A stretch of 57,001 nucleotides of DNA, taken from positions 1 through 57,001 of the forward strand of contig CAIUDH010000016.1 in NCBI GenBank assembly GCA_903897855.1, read 5' to 3'. The stretch is from an uncultured Bacteroidota bacterium (GTDB taxonomy: Bacteria > Bacteroidota > Bacteroidia > UKL13-3). The translations under genes and the position numbers were made by a program. This document shows positions 17,643 through 26,278 of the stretch, in pieces (position 1 is the first letter of the stretch; each line of letters begins with the position of its first letter). Under the pieces are notes generated by a model. It saw only the letters and a program-made list of their open reading frames with translations. It was not told where the DNA came from and made no database searches.

Positions 17643-18785
17643 ATGCGTTTCAATACCAAAACCATACATGCTGGTTTAGCACCAGACCCTTCAACAGGAG
17701 CCATCATGACTCCTATTTTCCAAACAAGCACCTATGTTCAGAATGCGCCCGGCGACCACAAAGGCTATGAATATGGACGTACACAAAACCCCACACGCGA
17801 TGCTTTGCAAAAAAACTTAGCCGCGTTGGAAAATGGTAAATACGCCTTATGCTATAGCACGGGGTTAGGCGCTATTGATGCTGTCATAAAAACTTTGAAT
17901 CCGGGCGATGAGGTTTTATCGACCAACGATTTATATGGAGGCACCTATCGTTTATTTGTCAAAGTTTTTGAAAAATATGGTATCAAATTCAGCTTCATCA
18001 ATATGAGTAATGCCAGTGAGGTAGAACAGCATATCACTTCAAAAACAAAGTTGCTCTGGGTGGAAACACCCACCAACCCGATGATGAATATTATTGACAT
18101 TGCGGCGATCTCGGAAATTGGAAAAAAACATCATGTGTTGGTATGCGTAGATAACACTTTTGCTTCACCCTACTTACAAAATCCACTCGATTTAGGCGCC
18201 GATTTAGTAATGCATTCCTTAACCAAATACATTAGCGGACATAGCGATGTGGTGATGGGGGCTTTAATTACCAGCAACGAAAAACTTCATGAAGAACTGA
18301 AATTCATACAAAATGCCACTGGAGCGACCCCTGGTCCGCAGGATTGTTTTTTGGTTTTACGTGGCATCAAAACCTTGCATGTGCGCATGCAGCGTCATTG
18401 TGAAAACGGGGCTGCCGTTGCTCACTTTTTAACTGCCCACCCCGCCATCGATAAAGTTTACTGGTGTGGGCTTACCTCGCATCCCAACCATGAGATTGCA
18501 AAAAAACAGATGCGCGATTTTGGAGGCATGATTTCGTTTACTTTTAAAAATGATACCATGGAAACCGCACTTGCCTTTTTAAAGAAGATAGAATTATTTG
18601 CCTTAGCAGAAAGCCTGGGTGGAGTGGAAAGCTTGGTAGGTCACCCGGCCAGCATGACCCATGCGAGCATTCCGAGAGAAGAGCGATTGAAAAATGGCTT
18701 GACCGATGCTTTGATTCGCTTAAGTGTAGGCATCGAAGATATTGAAGATTTGTTAGAGGATTTGCAACAAGCATTAAAAAACTAA
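17643..18785 (+). CDS. Cys/Met-metabolism PLP enzyme (cystathionine gamma-synthase/lyase type)
   Basis: A 380-aa member of the Cys/Met metabolism PLP family. Landmarks are the N-terminal FNTKTIHAGLAPDPSTGA, the YEYGRTQNPTRDALQ arginine loop, DLYGGTYRLF, WVETPTNPMM, and the PLP-lysine motif HSLTKYISGHSD with the Schiff-base residue at Lys195. Sequence alone does not separate cystathionine gamma-synthase (methionine synthesis) from gamma-lyase (cysteine production), though the overall pattern fits the MetB/CTH group. It is followed after 2 bp by a small membrane protein gene. A second family member lies at 50865-52112. Confidence 0.92.
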   Translation: MRFNTKTIHAGLAPDPSTGAIMTPIFQTSTYVQNAPGDHKGYEYGRTQNPTRDALQKNLAALENGKYALCYSTGLGAIDAVIKTLNPGDEVLSTNDLYGGTYRLFVKVFEKYGIKFSFINMSNASEVEQHITSKTKLLWVETPTNPMMNIIDIAAISEIGKKHHVLVCVDNTFASPYLQNPLDLGADLVMHSLTKYISGHSDVVMGALITSNEKLHEELKFIQNATGATPGPQDCFLVLRGIKTLHVRMQRHCENGAAVAHFLTAHPAIDKVYWCGLTSHPNHEIAKKQMRDFGGMISFTFKNDTMETALAFLKKIELFALAESLGGVESLVGHPASMTHASIPREERLKNGLTDALIRLSVGIEDIEDLLEDLQQALKN

Positions 18786-18787
18786 CG

Positions 18788-18961
18788 ATGATGTTCCTGA
18801 AAAGATTATTAGGGTATCTAAATCCGATGGGGTTCTTAACCAAGGCGGTAGAAGGCAGGAAAAATGTAAACCTTCGATTCATGCATGGCATTAACCGCAT
18901 CAGCATTTGGATGATGTTGTTTGCCGTTGTAGTCATGGTTTTACGATATTTTATTCTTTAG
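18788..18961 (+). CDS. Small inner-membrane protein (57 aa)
   Basis: A short frame starting 2 bp after the PLP-enzyme stop. It has an N-terminal amphipathic stretch (MMFLKRLLGYLNPMGF), a basic Asn/Arg segment (NLRFMHGINRIS) and one C-terminal membrane helix of about 20 residues. From memory, the NLRxMHGINRIS-helix layout recalls the DUF6728 group of tiny Bacteroidota membrane proteins, but I could not check this. Tight spacing suggests cotranscription, though no functional tie to sulfur amino acids is apparent. The frame has a good start and spans the whole gap up to the promoter of the next gene. Confidence 0.6.
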   Translation: MMFLKRLLGYLNPMGFLTKAVEGRKNVNLRFMHGINRISIWMMLFAVVVMVLRYFIL

Positions 18962-18981
18962 CTGGTCTCAATTATGCCATT

Positions 18982-19013
18982 TTGTCGGAATCGATTGATT
19001 TGTATTAATTTTG
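18982..19013 (+). promoter_or_regulatory. Promoter of the zinc peptidase gene
   Basis: TTG at 18982-18984 (within TTTG) and TAATTTTG at 19006-19013, with 21 bp between them, fit the Bacteroidota consensus with a slightly long spacer. The ATG at 19046 is 32 nt downstream. Confidence 0.55.
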
Positions 19014-19045
19014 CATCACCCATTAAAAATTAATTAATTAAGAAT

Positions 19046-19726
19046 ATGGAATTTATTATTTTAGGTATCGGAGCGTTTGTATTGAGTTTATTGGTAAGTT
19101 GGCGGTTTAAAAGCAAGATAACCAAATACTCTTTGATACCTCTGCGCAATGGCATGAGTGGCAAAGACATCGCAGAAAAGATGTTGAAGGATCATAATAT
19201 TTATGATGTTAGAGTGATCAGTGTTGAAGGTCAGCTTACCGACCATTACAACCCACTGGACAAAACAGTGAATTTAAGTGCTGATGTATATGCCGGACGA
19301 TCTATTACCTCGGCCGCTGTAGCAGCACACGAGTGTGGCCACGCCGTGCAACATGCCAGTGCCTATAGTTGGCTTACGATGCGGAGCAAATTAGTGCCTA
19401 TCGTGAGTATGTCATCGCAATATGTGCAATGGATTTTACTTGCCGGCATATTTTTAATTAATCGTTTCCCCAATTTGTTACTTATTGGGATTGCGTTATT
19501 TGCCCTCACCACTTTATTCTCTTTCATTACGTTACCTGTTGAGTTTAACGCCAGCAGGCGTGCCTTGGCCTGGTTAGACAATACGCATATGCTTGAAACC
19601 ACAGAGCATGCCAATGCGCAAGACGCTTTAAAATGGGCTGCTATGACCTATGTAGTTGCTGCGGTGGCTTCATTGGCTACCTTGCTATATTATATAATGA
19701 TATATATGAATAAGGGGCGAGATTAA
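19046..19726 (+). CDS. Membrane-bound neutral zinc metallopeptidase
   Basis: A 226-aa integral-membrane peptidase of the Zn_peptidase_2 family (YugP-like). It has an N-terminal helix (about 2-18) and the zinc-binding motif AAHECGHAVQHA at about residues 92-103 (HExxH with both His and the catalytic Glu present). Two adjacent helices lie around 125-165, where VEFNASRRALAWLD supplies the third metal-ligand region, and a C-terminal helix closes the protein. The length is normal for the family. Substrates are not known. It has its own promoter and converges on sdhB across a strong shared terminator. Confidence 0.88.
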   Translation: MEFIILGIGAFVLSLLVSWRFKSKITKYSLIPLRNGMSGKDIAEKMLKDHNIYDVRVISVEGQLTDHYNPLDKTVNLSADVYAGRSITSAAVAAHECGHAVQHASAYSWLTMRSKLVPIVSMSSQYVQWILLAGIFLINRFPNLLLIGIALFALTTLFSFITLPVEFNASRRALAWLDNTHMLETTEHANAQDALKWAAMTYVVAAVASLATLLYYIMIYMNKGRD

Positions 19727-19741
19727 AAAAAAACAAACCAC

Positions 19742-19785
19742 AAAAAAAACGTACTTCCGATAGCTATCAGAAGTACGTTTTTTTT
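19742..19785. terminator. Bidirectional intrinsic terminator between zinc peptidase and sdhB
   Basis: A perfect 16-bp inverted repeat (19742-19757 with 19770-19785) is flanked by eight A on the left and eight T on the right. The GC-containing stem CGTACTTC/GAAGTACG therefore has a U-tract in both directions. The 12-nt loop holds a further palindrome, GATAGCTATC (19759-19768). It serves both the rightward peptidase and the leftward sdhCAB transcripts. Confidence 0.88.
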
Positions 19786-19816
19786 ATTACGCTTATGTTA
19801 TAATTCAGTCAAAAAC

Positions 19817-20581
19817 TTAGGCGTTCTCCAAAAACTTCGCTCTCATATAATCGCGGTTTAATTGTGCGATATTGGTAAGTGAAATTTCTTTCGGGCACTC
19901 GGCACTGCAGGCGCCGGTATTGGTACAGGCACCGAAACCTTCTTTATCCATTTGAGCTACCATGCTAGCCACCCGGGTATAACGTTCGGGTTGTCCTTGA
20001 GGTAATTTCGCCAGCTGCGATACTTTAGCGGCAACAAACAACATGGCAGAGGCATTTTTACAGGCGGCCACACAAGCTCCACAACCGATACAGGAGGCAC
20101 TCATGAAGGCATCATCAGCATCTTCCTTGTTGATGGGTAGACAATTGGCATCCTGGGCATTACCGGTATTCACACTGATATATCCACCGGCGGCGATGAT
20201 ACGATCGAAGGCGCTGCGATCGACCACCAAATCTCTAACTACAGGAAACGCTTTGGCTCGCCAAGGCTCTACGGTAATAGTATCGCCGTCGTTAAAACTA
20301 CGCATATGCAATTGGCAGGTAGTAACCCCTTCTAATGGGCCATGTGGACGACCATTGATATATAAACTGCAAGTTCCACAAATACCTTCGCGACAATCGT
20401 GGTCGAAGGCAATGGGCTCATCGCCTTTATTGACAATACTTTCATTTAACACATCGATCATTTCAAGGAACGACATATCGGGCGATACTTCGTTTACTAT
20501 ATGATCTTCAAAGTTGCCTTTAGCCTGAGCATTTTTCTGACGCCAAACTTTAAGATTTATTTTCATTGATCCGTGACTCAT
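19817..20581 (-). CDS. sdhB: Succinate dehydrogenase/fumarate reductase iron-sulfur subunit
   Basis: Passes electrons between the flavoprotein and the membrane quinone site in complex II. It is 254 aa. The [2Fe-2S] ligands appear in [18 protein letters not shown] (Cys63, 68, 71), then come the [4Fe-4S] and [3Fe-4S] clusters in [15 protein letters not shown] and [15 protein letters not shown]. The [17 protein letters not shown] segment is typical of the B-type enzymes of Bacteroidota. Last gene of the sdhC-sdhA-sdhB operon, 64 bp after sdhA. A second in-frame ATG at 20566 is an alternative start. Confidence 0.95.
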   Translation of the reverse strand: MSHGSMKINLKVWRQKNAQAKGNFEDHIVNEVSPDMSFLEMIDVLNESIVNKGDEPIAFDHDCREGICGTCSLYINGRPHGPLEGVTTCQLHMRSFNDGDTITVEPWRAKAFPVVRDLVVDRSAFDRIIAAGGYISVNTGNAQDANCLPINKEDADDAFMSASCIGCGACVAACKNASAMLFVAAKVSQLAKLPQGQPERYTRVASMVAQMDKEGFGACTNTGACSAECPKEISLTNIAQLNRDYMRAKFLENA

Positions 20582-20645
20582 TGTGAACGCTAATTATTTA
20601 ATTTTTAAATTCCTTCCTCGATGTACGCTTCGAGATGATTTTTTC

Positions 20646-22625
20646 TTATTTGTATGACCGCTGTGCAATCTTAATATTTTCGAATTTCAATTCTTCTTTG
20701 AACAGCTCCCATTGGCTCTCCCCTTTATAATCCCAAACCGATACGTAAGCAAAGTTTTCGTCATCGCGTAAAGCCTCGCCTTCCTCTGTTTGTGATTCTT
20801 CACGGAAATGCCCCCCGCAGCTCTCATGACGATTCAACGCATCAATACACATCAATTCGCCCAATTCTAGGAAGTCGGCTACACGAAAGGCGCGGTCAAG
20901 CTCCGGGTTAAATTCGTGCTGCACTCCCGGAATTCGCAGGTCGCTCCAGTATTCTTTTCTCAAGGCCTGAATTTCCACGATCGCCTCTTTCAATCCCTTC
21001 TCATTACGGGCCATACCACATTTATCCCACATTATTTTGCCCAGACGCTTGTGAAAACTCTCCACCGTTTTGGTTCCTTTGATATTGAGTAATGTGTCTA
21101 ATACTTTTTGCACTCTTTGTTCTGATTCTACAAAAGCAGGGTGGTTGGTATCGATGGCTTTGGTTGCAATTTCTTTGCTGAGGTAGGCTCCGATGGTGTA
21201 AGGTATTACATAATATCCATCGGCCAACCCTTGCATCAATGCCGAAGCGCCGAGCCTATTGGCTCCATGGTCGCTAAAGTTGGCTTCGCCTAAGCAATAC
21301 AATCCTGGTACCGTGGTCATCAAATCGTAATCTACCCATAAGCCCCCCATGGTATAATGCACTGCAGGGTAAATACGCATAGATGCTTCGTACGGATTAT
21401 CGCCAGTGATCTGTTTATACATATCAAAGAGGTTACCGTATTTTTCCTTTATCACCTCTTTGCCTAATTTCAGAATTTCCTCGTCGGTAGCGTTCGGGAG
21501 TCCTTGTTTAGACGCTTCCACTCTGCCGTAACGCATCATATTAAATTTGAAGTCGAGGTATACGGCCATTTTGCTCGGACCCACCCCAAAACCAGCATCA
21601 CAGCGCTCTTTGGCAGCGCGGCTGGCCACATCGCGAGGCACCAAGTTTCCGAATGCCGGATACCTTCTTTCCAAATAGTAGTCGCGTTCTTCTTCCGGGA
21701 TATCGTTAGGGCTTCGGTCATCGCCTTGTTTTATAGGTACCCATATTCTTCCGTCGTTACGCAACGATTCGCTCATGAGCGTGAGTTTGGACTGGTGGTC
21801 GCCACTTACGGGGATACAGGTAGGGTGTATTTGGGTGAAGCAGGGGTTACCCATGACAGCCCCTTGCTTATGAGCACGCCAGATGGCTGTAACATTGGCT
21901 CCCATAGCATTTGTACTGAGGTAAAATACATTTCCGTAACCTCCAGAGCAGAGGAGCACGGCGTGTCCGAAATAGCGTTCTAGCTCGCCTGTAACCAGAT
22001 TCTTGGCAATGATACCTCTGGCCTTGCCGTCGATGGTTACCAAGTCGAGCATTTCATGACGTGCAAACATCTGCACCGTGCCCATACCTACTTGTCGTTC
22101 CATAGCGGAATAGGCTCCAAGTAATAGTTGCTGACCTGTTTGTCCGGCAGCATAAAAAGTACGTTGTACCTGTGTTCCTCCAAAAGAACGGTTACTTAGG
22201 AGCCCACCATATTCGCGTGCGAACGGCACTCCTTGAGCTACGCATTGATCAATAATGCTGGAGCTTACTTCTGCCAATCGATGCACATTACCTTCACGGG
22301 CACGATAATCGCCCCCTTTGATGGTGTCATAAAATAAACGATAGGTACTATCACCATCATTCTGATAATTTTTTGCAGCATTGATACCCCCTTGAGCGGC
22401 GATGCTATGAGCACGTCGTGGAGAATCCTGGAAGCAGAATACTTTTACTTTATAACCCAATTCGGCCAACGATGCCGCAGCAGAGGCCCCAGCCAAACCT
22501 GAACCGACAATCAAGATTTCCAGATTGCGTTTATTTGAAGGATTCACTAAAGGAACTGAACTTTTGTATTTACTCCATTTAGTTTCAATGGGTCCTTCAG
22601 GTATTTTGGATTCTAATTTAGACAT
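20646..22625 (-). CDS. sdhA: Succinate dehydrogenase/fumarate reductase flavoprotein subunit
   Basis: Catalytic subunit oxidising succinate or reducing fumarate, with covalently bound FAD. It is 659 aa, the long form seen in B-type enzymes. The FAD-binding N-terminus shows [22 protein letters not shown], and the flavin-attachment region has [18 protein letters not shown]. Active-site segments include [42 protein letters not shown] and [26 protein letters not shown]. It lies 67 bp after sdhC and 64 bp before sdhB. Confidence 0.97.
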   Translation of the reverse strand: MSKLESKIPEGPIETKWSKYKSSVPLVNPSNKRNLEILIVGSGLAGASAAASLAELGYKVKVFCFQDSPRRAHSIAAQGGINAAKNYQNDGDSTYRLFYDTIKGGDYRAREGNVHRLAEVSSSIIDQCVAQGVPFAREYGGLLSNRSFGGTQVQRTFYAAGQTGQQLLLGAYSAMERQVGMGTVQMFARHEMLDLVTIDGKARGIIAKNLVTGELERYFGHAVLLCSGGYGNVFYLSTNAMGANVTAIWRAHKQGAVMGNPCFTQIHPTCIPVSGDHQSKLTLMSESLRNDGRIWVPIKQGDDRSPNDIPEEERDYYLERRYPAFGNLVPRDVASRAAKERCDAGFGVGPSKMAVYLDFKFNMMRYGRVEASKQGLPNATDEEILKLGKEVIKEKYGNLFDMYKQITGDNPYEASMRIYPAVHYTMGGLWVDYDLMTTVPGLYCLGEANFSDHGANRLGASALMQGLADGYYVIPYTIGAYLSKEIATKAIDTNHPAFVESEQRVQKVLDTLLNIKGTKTVESFHKRLGKIMWDKCGMARNEKGLKEAIVEIQALRKEYWSDLRIPGVQHEFNPELDRAFRVADFLELGELMCIDALNRHESCGGHFREESQTEEGEALRDDENFAYVSVWDYKGESQWELFKEELKFENIKIAQRSYK

Positions 22626-22692
22626 GATATATATTTTATTTGAACTCCTACGGATCTGTTAATAATGAATTACTCCTGGGTGGTAAGGGAAT

Positions 22693-23370
22693 TTAATAGC
22701 CTCTAAGATACATCACGATGGGCATGGCCGCAAACAATAAAGGTATCAAGATACTGTAAATGATGCCGGCAATTTGAATTAGCGGGGTGTATTTTTTATG
22801 ATTTATTCCGAAGGTTTGAAAAGCCGATTGAAAGCCATGCAGGAGATGATAAGCCAGTGAAATCATAGCAAGAACATAAAGGATAACCACCCAGAGGATC
22901 GAAAAGGTATCCACCATTTTCGCATAGAGACTGTCCATTAACACGCCATCGACTTCGATTTCTTCCAATCCTGTGATACGCGATTTAACCCAAAAATGAG
23001 CCAAATGAATGATTAGGAAAATTAGTATAAGCGTACCAAGCAAACCCATACTCCGGCTATACCAGGGGCTGCTGTTGACAAATTTCGCATAGCCCTCGGG
23101 GCGAGCCTTCGCGTTGGTGAGGGTGACCCTAACCGACTGCAGCACATGCCAGATCAAACCTAAAAAAAGCACCACTTCGCCGAGGCGAATAAAAAAGTTA
23201 GTGCCCATAAAATGTGCTGCCTTATTAAACATTTCTCCATCGTCTGGAAAAAAGACCAGTGCATTTACGCCACAGTGCACCATTAAAAACAGCATTAGAA
23301 ATAAACCCGTGATTCCCATCACCATTTTTTTGCCTAGGGTAGAAGTAAGTGTTTGTGTAAACCAGCTCAT
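22693..23370 (-). CDS. sdhC: Succinate dehydrogenase cytochrome b subunit (type B, single anchor)
   Basis: A 225-aa membrane anchor with five predicted helices (about 12-32, 55-75, 98-120, 155-177 and 198-220). It follows the type-B pattern in which one di-haem cytochrome b replaces separate SdhC and SdhD. Candidate haem histidines are in FLMVHCGVNA, GLIWHVLQSV, IIHLAHFW and SLAYHLLHGF, one per helix in helices 1-4. No SdhD gene is present, as expected for this type. First gene of the operon. A consensus promoter lies 87 nt upstream. Confidence 0.93.
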   Translation of the reverse strand: MSWFTQTLTSTLGKKMVMGITGLFLMLFLMVHCGVNALVFFPDDGEMFNKAAHFMGTNFFIRLGEVVLFLGLIWHVLQSVRVTLTNAKARPEGYAKFVNSSPWYSRSMGLLGTLILIFLIIHLAHFWVKSRITGLEEIEVDGVLMDSLYAKMVDTFSILWVVILYVLAMISLAYHLLHGFQSAFQTFGINHKKYTPLIQIAGIIYSILIPLLFAAMPIVMYLRGY

Positions 23371-23457
23371 GGTATTCGTGAAACGTTAGAAAACCTATAT
23401 TTTTGAAAGTACAAGATTAGAGTTATTTGAAAAAAGATAACCCTTTTAAAAACTTGG

Positions 23458-23489
23458 CAAAGATAGAATCGTACATTTGAATTTTCAAA
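23458..23489 (-). promoter_or_regulatory. sdhCAB promoter
   Basis: On the minus strand TATCTTTG (23458-23465) and TTTG (23486-23489) are 20 bp apart, close to the ideal Bacteroidota arrangement. The sdhC ATG lies 87 nt beyond, giving an unusually long leader for this window. Confidence 0.7.
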
Positions 23490-23545
23490 ACTAAATCGCA
23501 CTTACACTCTTAAATGTTTTGCACTACTTATACACTTTCTAAATA

Positions 23546-24277
23546 ATGCAGCAAAAGACGCATGGCATTGTACTTCACGCCTTAAAATACGGCGACAGCA
23601 GTCTTATTGTAAAAATTTTCACACAAGATTTTGGGCTGAAGAGTTTTATGGTTAAAGGATTTAGAAGTAAGACAAGCAACCTTCGTGCTTCTCTTTTTAT
23701 GCCACTCACGCTCTTGACGATGGACATAGGCACCTCAAAAACAACTTCTAATTTTAGTGTATTAAAAGAGGCCAATTGCCATGAGCCTCTGCATCATTTG
23801 CAAAGCGATTTTGGCAAGCAGGCCATTGCCTTATTCATGGCAGAGGTGCTTTACAAAACCATTGCTGACGAAGCTGCCCATGAAGATCTATATTATTTTA
23901 TAGAGGGCCTTTTAAAATTTCTGAATGAAGCGGAGTCGGCTCCTTCCATTTTCCCCCATTATTTTCTGGTGAGATACAGTCGATATTTGGGATTGTTCCC
24001 CCACGACGACGGAGAGTTACAGTCTCCGTTTTTTGATATGCGTGATGGTGTTTTTAATAAGCATCAGCACCTTCACTCCGATTTTATGATGGAGGAGGAG
24101 AGCCGGGCCTTAAAGCAGCTCTTAGAAATACCGCTCAGTAAGTTACATGAACTCAAGATGGGGAACACCTTAAGAAATAATTTATTAGTCGACCTCTTGC
24201 AATACTACAAAATTCACTTGCTCAATTTCAGGGAAATAAAATCACATCTGGTGTTGGCGGAGGTACTTCGGGGATAG
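23546..24277 (+). CDS. recO: DNA repair protein RecO
   Basis: Loads RecA onto SSB-coated DNA together with RecR in the RecFOR gap-repair pathway. It is 243 aa, normal for RecO. The N-terminal OB fold begins KTHGIVLHALKYGDSSLIVKIFTQDFGLKSFMVKG, and the helical C-terminal domain includes EVLYKTIADEAAHEDLYYFIEGLL. As is frequent in Bacteroidota, I see no obvious four-Cys zinc motif. It is divergent from sdhCAB and convergent with the aminotransferase. Confidence 0.9.
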   Translation: MQQKTHGIVLHALKYGDSSLIVKIFTQDFGLKSFMVKGFRSKTSNLRASLFMPLTLLTMDIGTSKTTSNFSVLKEANCHEPLHHLQSDFGKQAIALFMAEVLYKTIADEAAHEDLYYFIEGLLKFLNEAESAPSIFPHYFLVRYSRYLGLFPHDDGELQSPFFDMRDGVFNKHQHLHSDFMMEEESRALKQLLEIPLSKLHELKMGNTLRNNLLVDLLQYYKIHLLNFREIKSHLVLAEVLRG

Positions 24278-24326
24278 CGAAAATGCATAGCACTTGCCCT
24301 CCTTTTCACTTCGATCTCAAAAAAAA

Positions 24327-25481
24327 TCAAATATTCACTAATGCTTCGGCGGCCTTTTCGAGGGTTTCATTATCTTTTGCAAAACAGAGGCGAAGCACTT
24401 TGTTATCGGTGTTATTATGATAAAAAACAGAGGTAGGAATGCTTGCTATTTTATGCTCCACCGTCAATTTTTTCGCAAACTCCACATCGTTCATCTCGCT
24501 TATTTTTTCGTAGCCCACACTTTGAAAGTAGCTGCCGTTACAATTCAGCAACTTAAATTTACTTCCTTTTAGCAACTTCCTGAAATAGTCGCGTTTCTCT
24601 TGATAGAATGCCGAAAGGCCAAGGTATTCTTCCTCCCTTTTAAGATGTTCGGCAAGGGCGTATTGAATTGGGGTATTGGCCGCAAATGCCATAAACTGGT
24701 AGGCTTTGCGAATTTCTTTGGTAATATTTTCGGGCGCTAAGAAGTAGCCCATTTTCCAACCCGTGGTATGGTATGTTTTCCCAAAGGAGCTAATGACCAC
24801 GCTATGCTCAGCCAATTTAGGGAAGCGGCATACGCTCTGGTGTTCGAGCTCATCAAAAATAATATGTTCGTAAACCTCATCGCTGAGAACTATGATATCG
24901 GTATTGTCAACAATCTTCTCCAGTTTCTGCATATCGGAGGCCGTAAGCACGGTTCCTGTAGGGTTATGTGGTGTGTTGATGATAATCAGTTTTGTTTTAA
25001 AAGAGACTAATTTTTTCACCTCATTCCAATCGATCGTATATTTAGGGAATTGCAGTCGGGCATATTTGGCTACTCCACCCGCAAGCCTTACCGCCGGTGA
25101 ATAAGAGTCGTAGCATGGCTCTACAATGATGACTTCGTCGCCCGGAATGACGAGTGCTTCAATGGCGGCATAAATAGCCAAAGTGCCTCCAGGCGTAATG
25201 GTGATTTCTGTTTCCGGGTTATAATTTGCCGAATATAATTTCTCGGTTTTCATCGCAATTTGTTCACGCAAAGACATCAGTCCGGGCATGGGCGCGTATT
25301 GGTTGAAGCCCTTCGTCATGTATTTATTCACCAGGGCTATCAAGTCTTTGCTGCACATAAAATTCGGAAATCCTTGTGCCAAATTGATGGCTTCATGCTC
25401 GTTGGCCAATTGCGACATTACCGCGAAGATGCTGGTACCTACGCCTGGAAGTTTAGATTTTAGGACGCCATTAAATTGCAT
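24327..25481 (-). CDS. Class I/II aminotransferase, methionine aminotransferase type
   Basis: A 384-aa fold-type I PLP enzyme closest in pattern to the YbdL/kynurenine aminotransferase group. It has INLAQGFPNFMCSKDL near the N-terminus, NQYAPMPGLMSLREQIA, the cofactor segment TITPGGTLAIYAAIEAL, NTPHNPTGTVLT, LSDEVYEHIIFD, and the PLP-lysine motif SSFGKTYHTTGWKMGYF. YbdL-like enzymes transaminate methionine and aromatic amino acids, which would fit methionine salvage. Its start is 25 bp after the beta-barrel gene and on the same strand, so the two are probably cotranscribed, though the link between them is not obvious. Confidence 0.9.
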   Translation of the reverse strand: MQFNGVLKSKLPGVGTSIFAVMSQLANEHEAINLAQGFPNFMCSKDLIALVNKYMTKGFNQYAPMPGLMSLREQIAMKTEKLYSANYNPETEITITPGGTLAIYAAIEALVIPGDEVIIVEPCYDSYSPAVRLAGGVAKYARLQFPKYTIDWNEVKKLVSFKTKLIIINTPHNPTGTVLTASDMQKLEKIVDNTDIIVLSDEVYEHIIFDELEHQSVCRFPKLAEHSVVISSFGKTYHTTGWKMGYFLAPENITKEIRKAYQFMAFAANTPIQYALAEHLKREEEYLGLSAFYQEKRDYFRKLLKGSKFKLLNCNGSYFQSVGYEKISEMNDVEFAKKLTVEHKIASIPTSVFYHNNTDNKVLRLCFAKDNETLEKAAEALVNI

Positions 25482-25506
25482 TATATTATTTTTATTATTT
25501 CTATTT

Positions 25507-26097
25507 TTAAAAGAATATCTGACCTCGAAAAAAAAGTGGCAGCCCTCCCAAATAAATTTGTCCAGGATAGATATACTCGCTGTTTTTTGTTCTAACTACA
25601 TCGGTAAAAAGACCCAAGCTATATCCATAAGTGCCATAACCGAAGCCCACGAGAAATCCAGGATTCCAAATTCGTTTGCCCGGCAGGATATAATTTTCAA
25701 AGTTAATGTATTCGAACTGAGCTTGAGCAAAAAATAAATTCAGCAGGTGTTGTCGCACAAAAATATCAGGGCCATATTGAAAATAAGAATTGCCCTTACT
25801 AGTAACCCCAAAGAGTTGCAGTCCGACACCGACGATGGTATTCTCTCGCACCTTATAGCCTACCTGTGGTGAAATTTCAAAAAGGGTAAACGGAGCATAA
25901 TACGACAGTCCTAAGTTTCCTCCAAAAACCAAATTTGGTTTTATTGCATTCCAGTCTATAGAATGAACCGTTGTATCCTCCAGGGTTTTGGCCACCTCCT
26001 CCTCTTGTTCATCTTTAGTTGGGTTATTTACCTGAGCATAAATTGCATTGCCCAAAAAGAGGAATACCGTAATCAGGATTACCTTTACACTTTTCAT
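25507..26097 (-). CDS. Outer-membrane beta-barrel-like protein (196 aa)
   Basis: The signal peptide is clear (VKVILITVFLFLGNAIYAQ, cut after YAQ). A short acidic segment follows. The rest alternates hydrophobic and polar residues with many Gly, Tyr and Phe (for example NLVFGGNLGLSYYAPF and GFLVGFGYGTYGYSLGLF) and ends in a terminal Phe, all typical of small outer-membrane barrels of 8-10 strands. I do not recognise a specific family. It precedes the aminotransferase gene by 25 bp. It is divergent from the type IX cargo gene, across a 181-bp interval. Confidence 0.75.
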   Translation of the reverse strand: MKSVKVILITVFLFLGNAIYAQVNNPTKDEQEEEVAKTLEDTTVHSIDWNAIKPNLVFGGNLGLSYYAPFTLFEISPQVGYKVRENTIVGVGLQLFGVTSKGNSYFQYGPDIFVRQHLLNLFFAQAQFEYINFENYILPGKRIWNPGFLVGFGYGTYGYSLGLFTDVVRTKNSEYIYPGQIYLGGLPLFFRGQIFF

Positions 26098-26250
26098 AGT
26101 GCAATTTTAAGCTAAAGAAAAGAAAAACACTCCATTTGGATTGTTATTTGTTTCTAACATTCGAAACAAATACGCTCTGGCAGGCCATAAAAAGCAAAAT
26201 GTCATTGTTTTTTATGACAAAACTATCTTCTTTAATATGAATTTTTAATT

Positions 26251-26258
26251 TAGATTTG
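26251..26258 (+). promoter_or_regulatory. Probable -7 box of the giant secreted-protein gene
   Basis: TAGATTTG matches TAnnTTTG, 20 nt upstream of the ATG at 26279. The -33 position lacks TTG. Confidence 0.4.
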
Positions 26259-26278
26259 CTTTTTACGGCTCACCGGGA

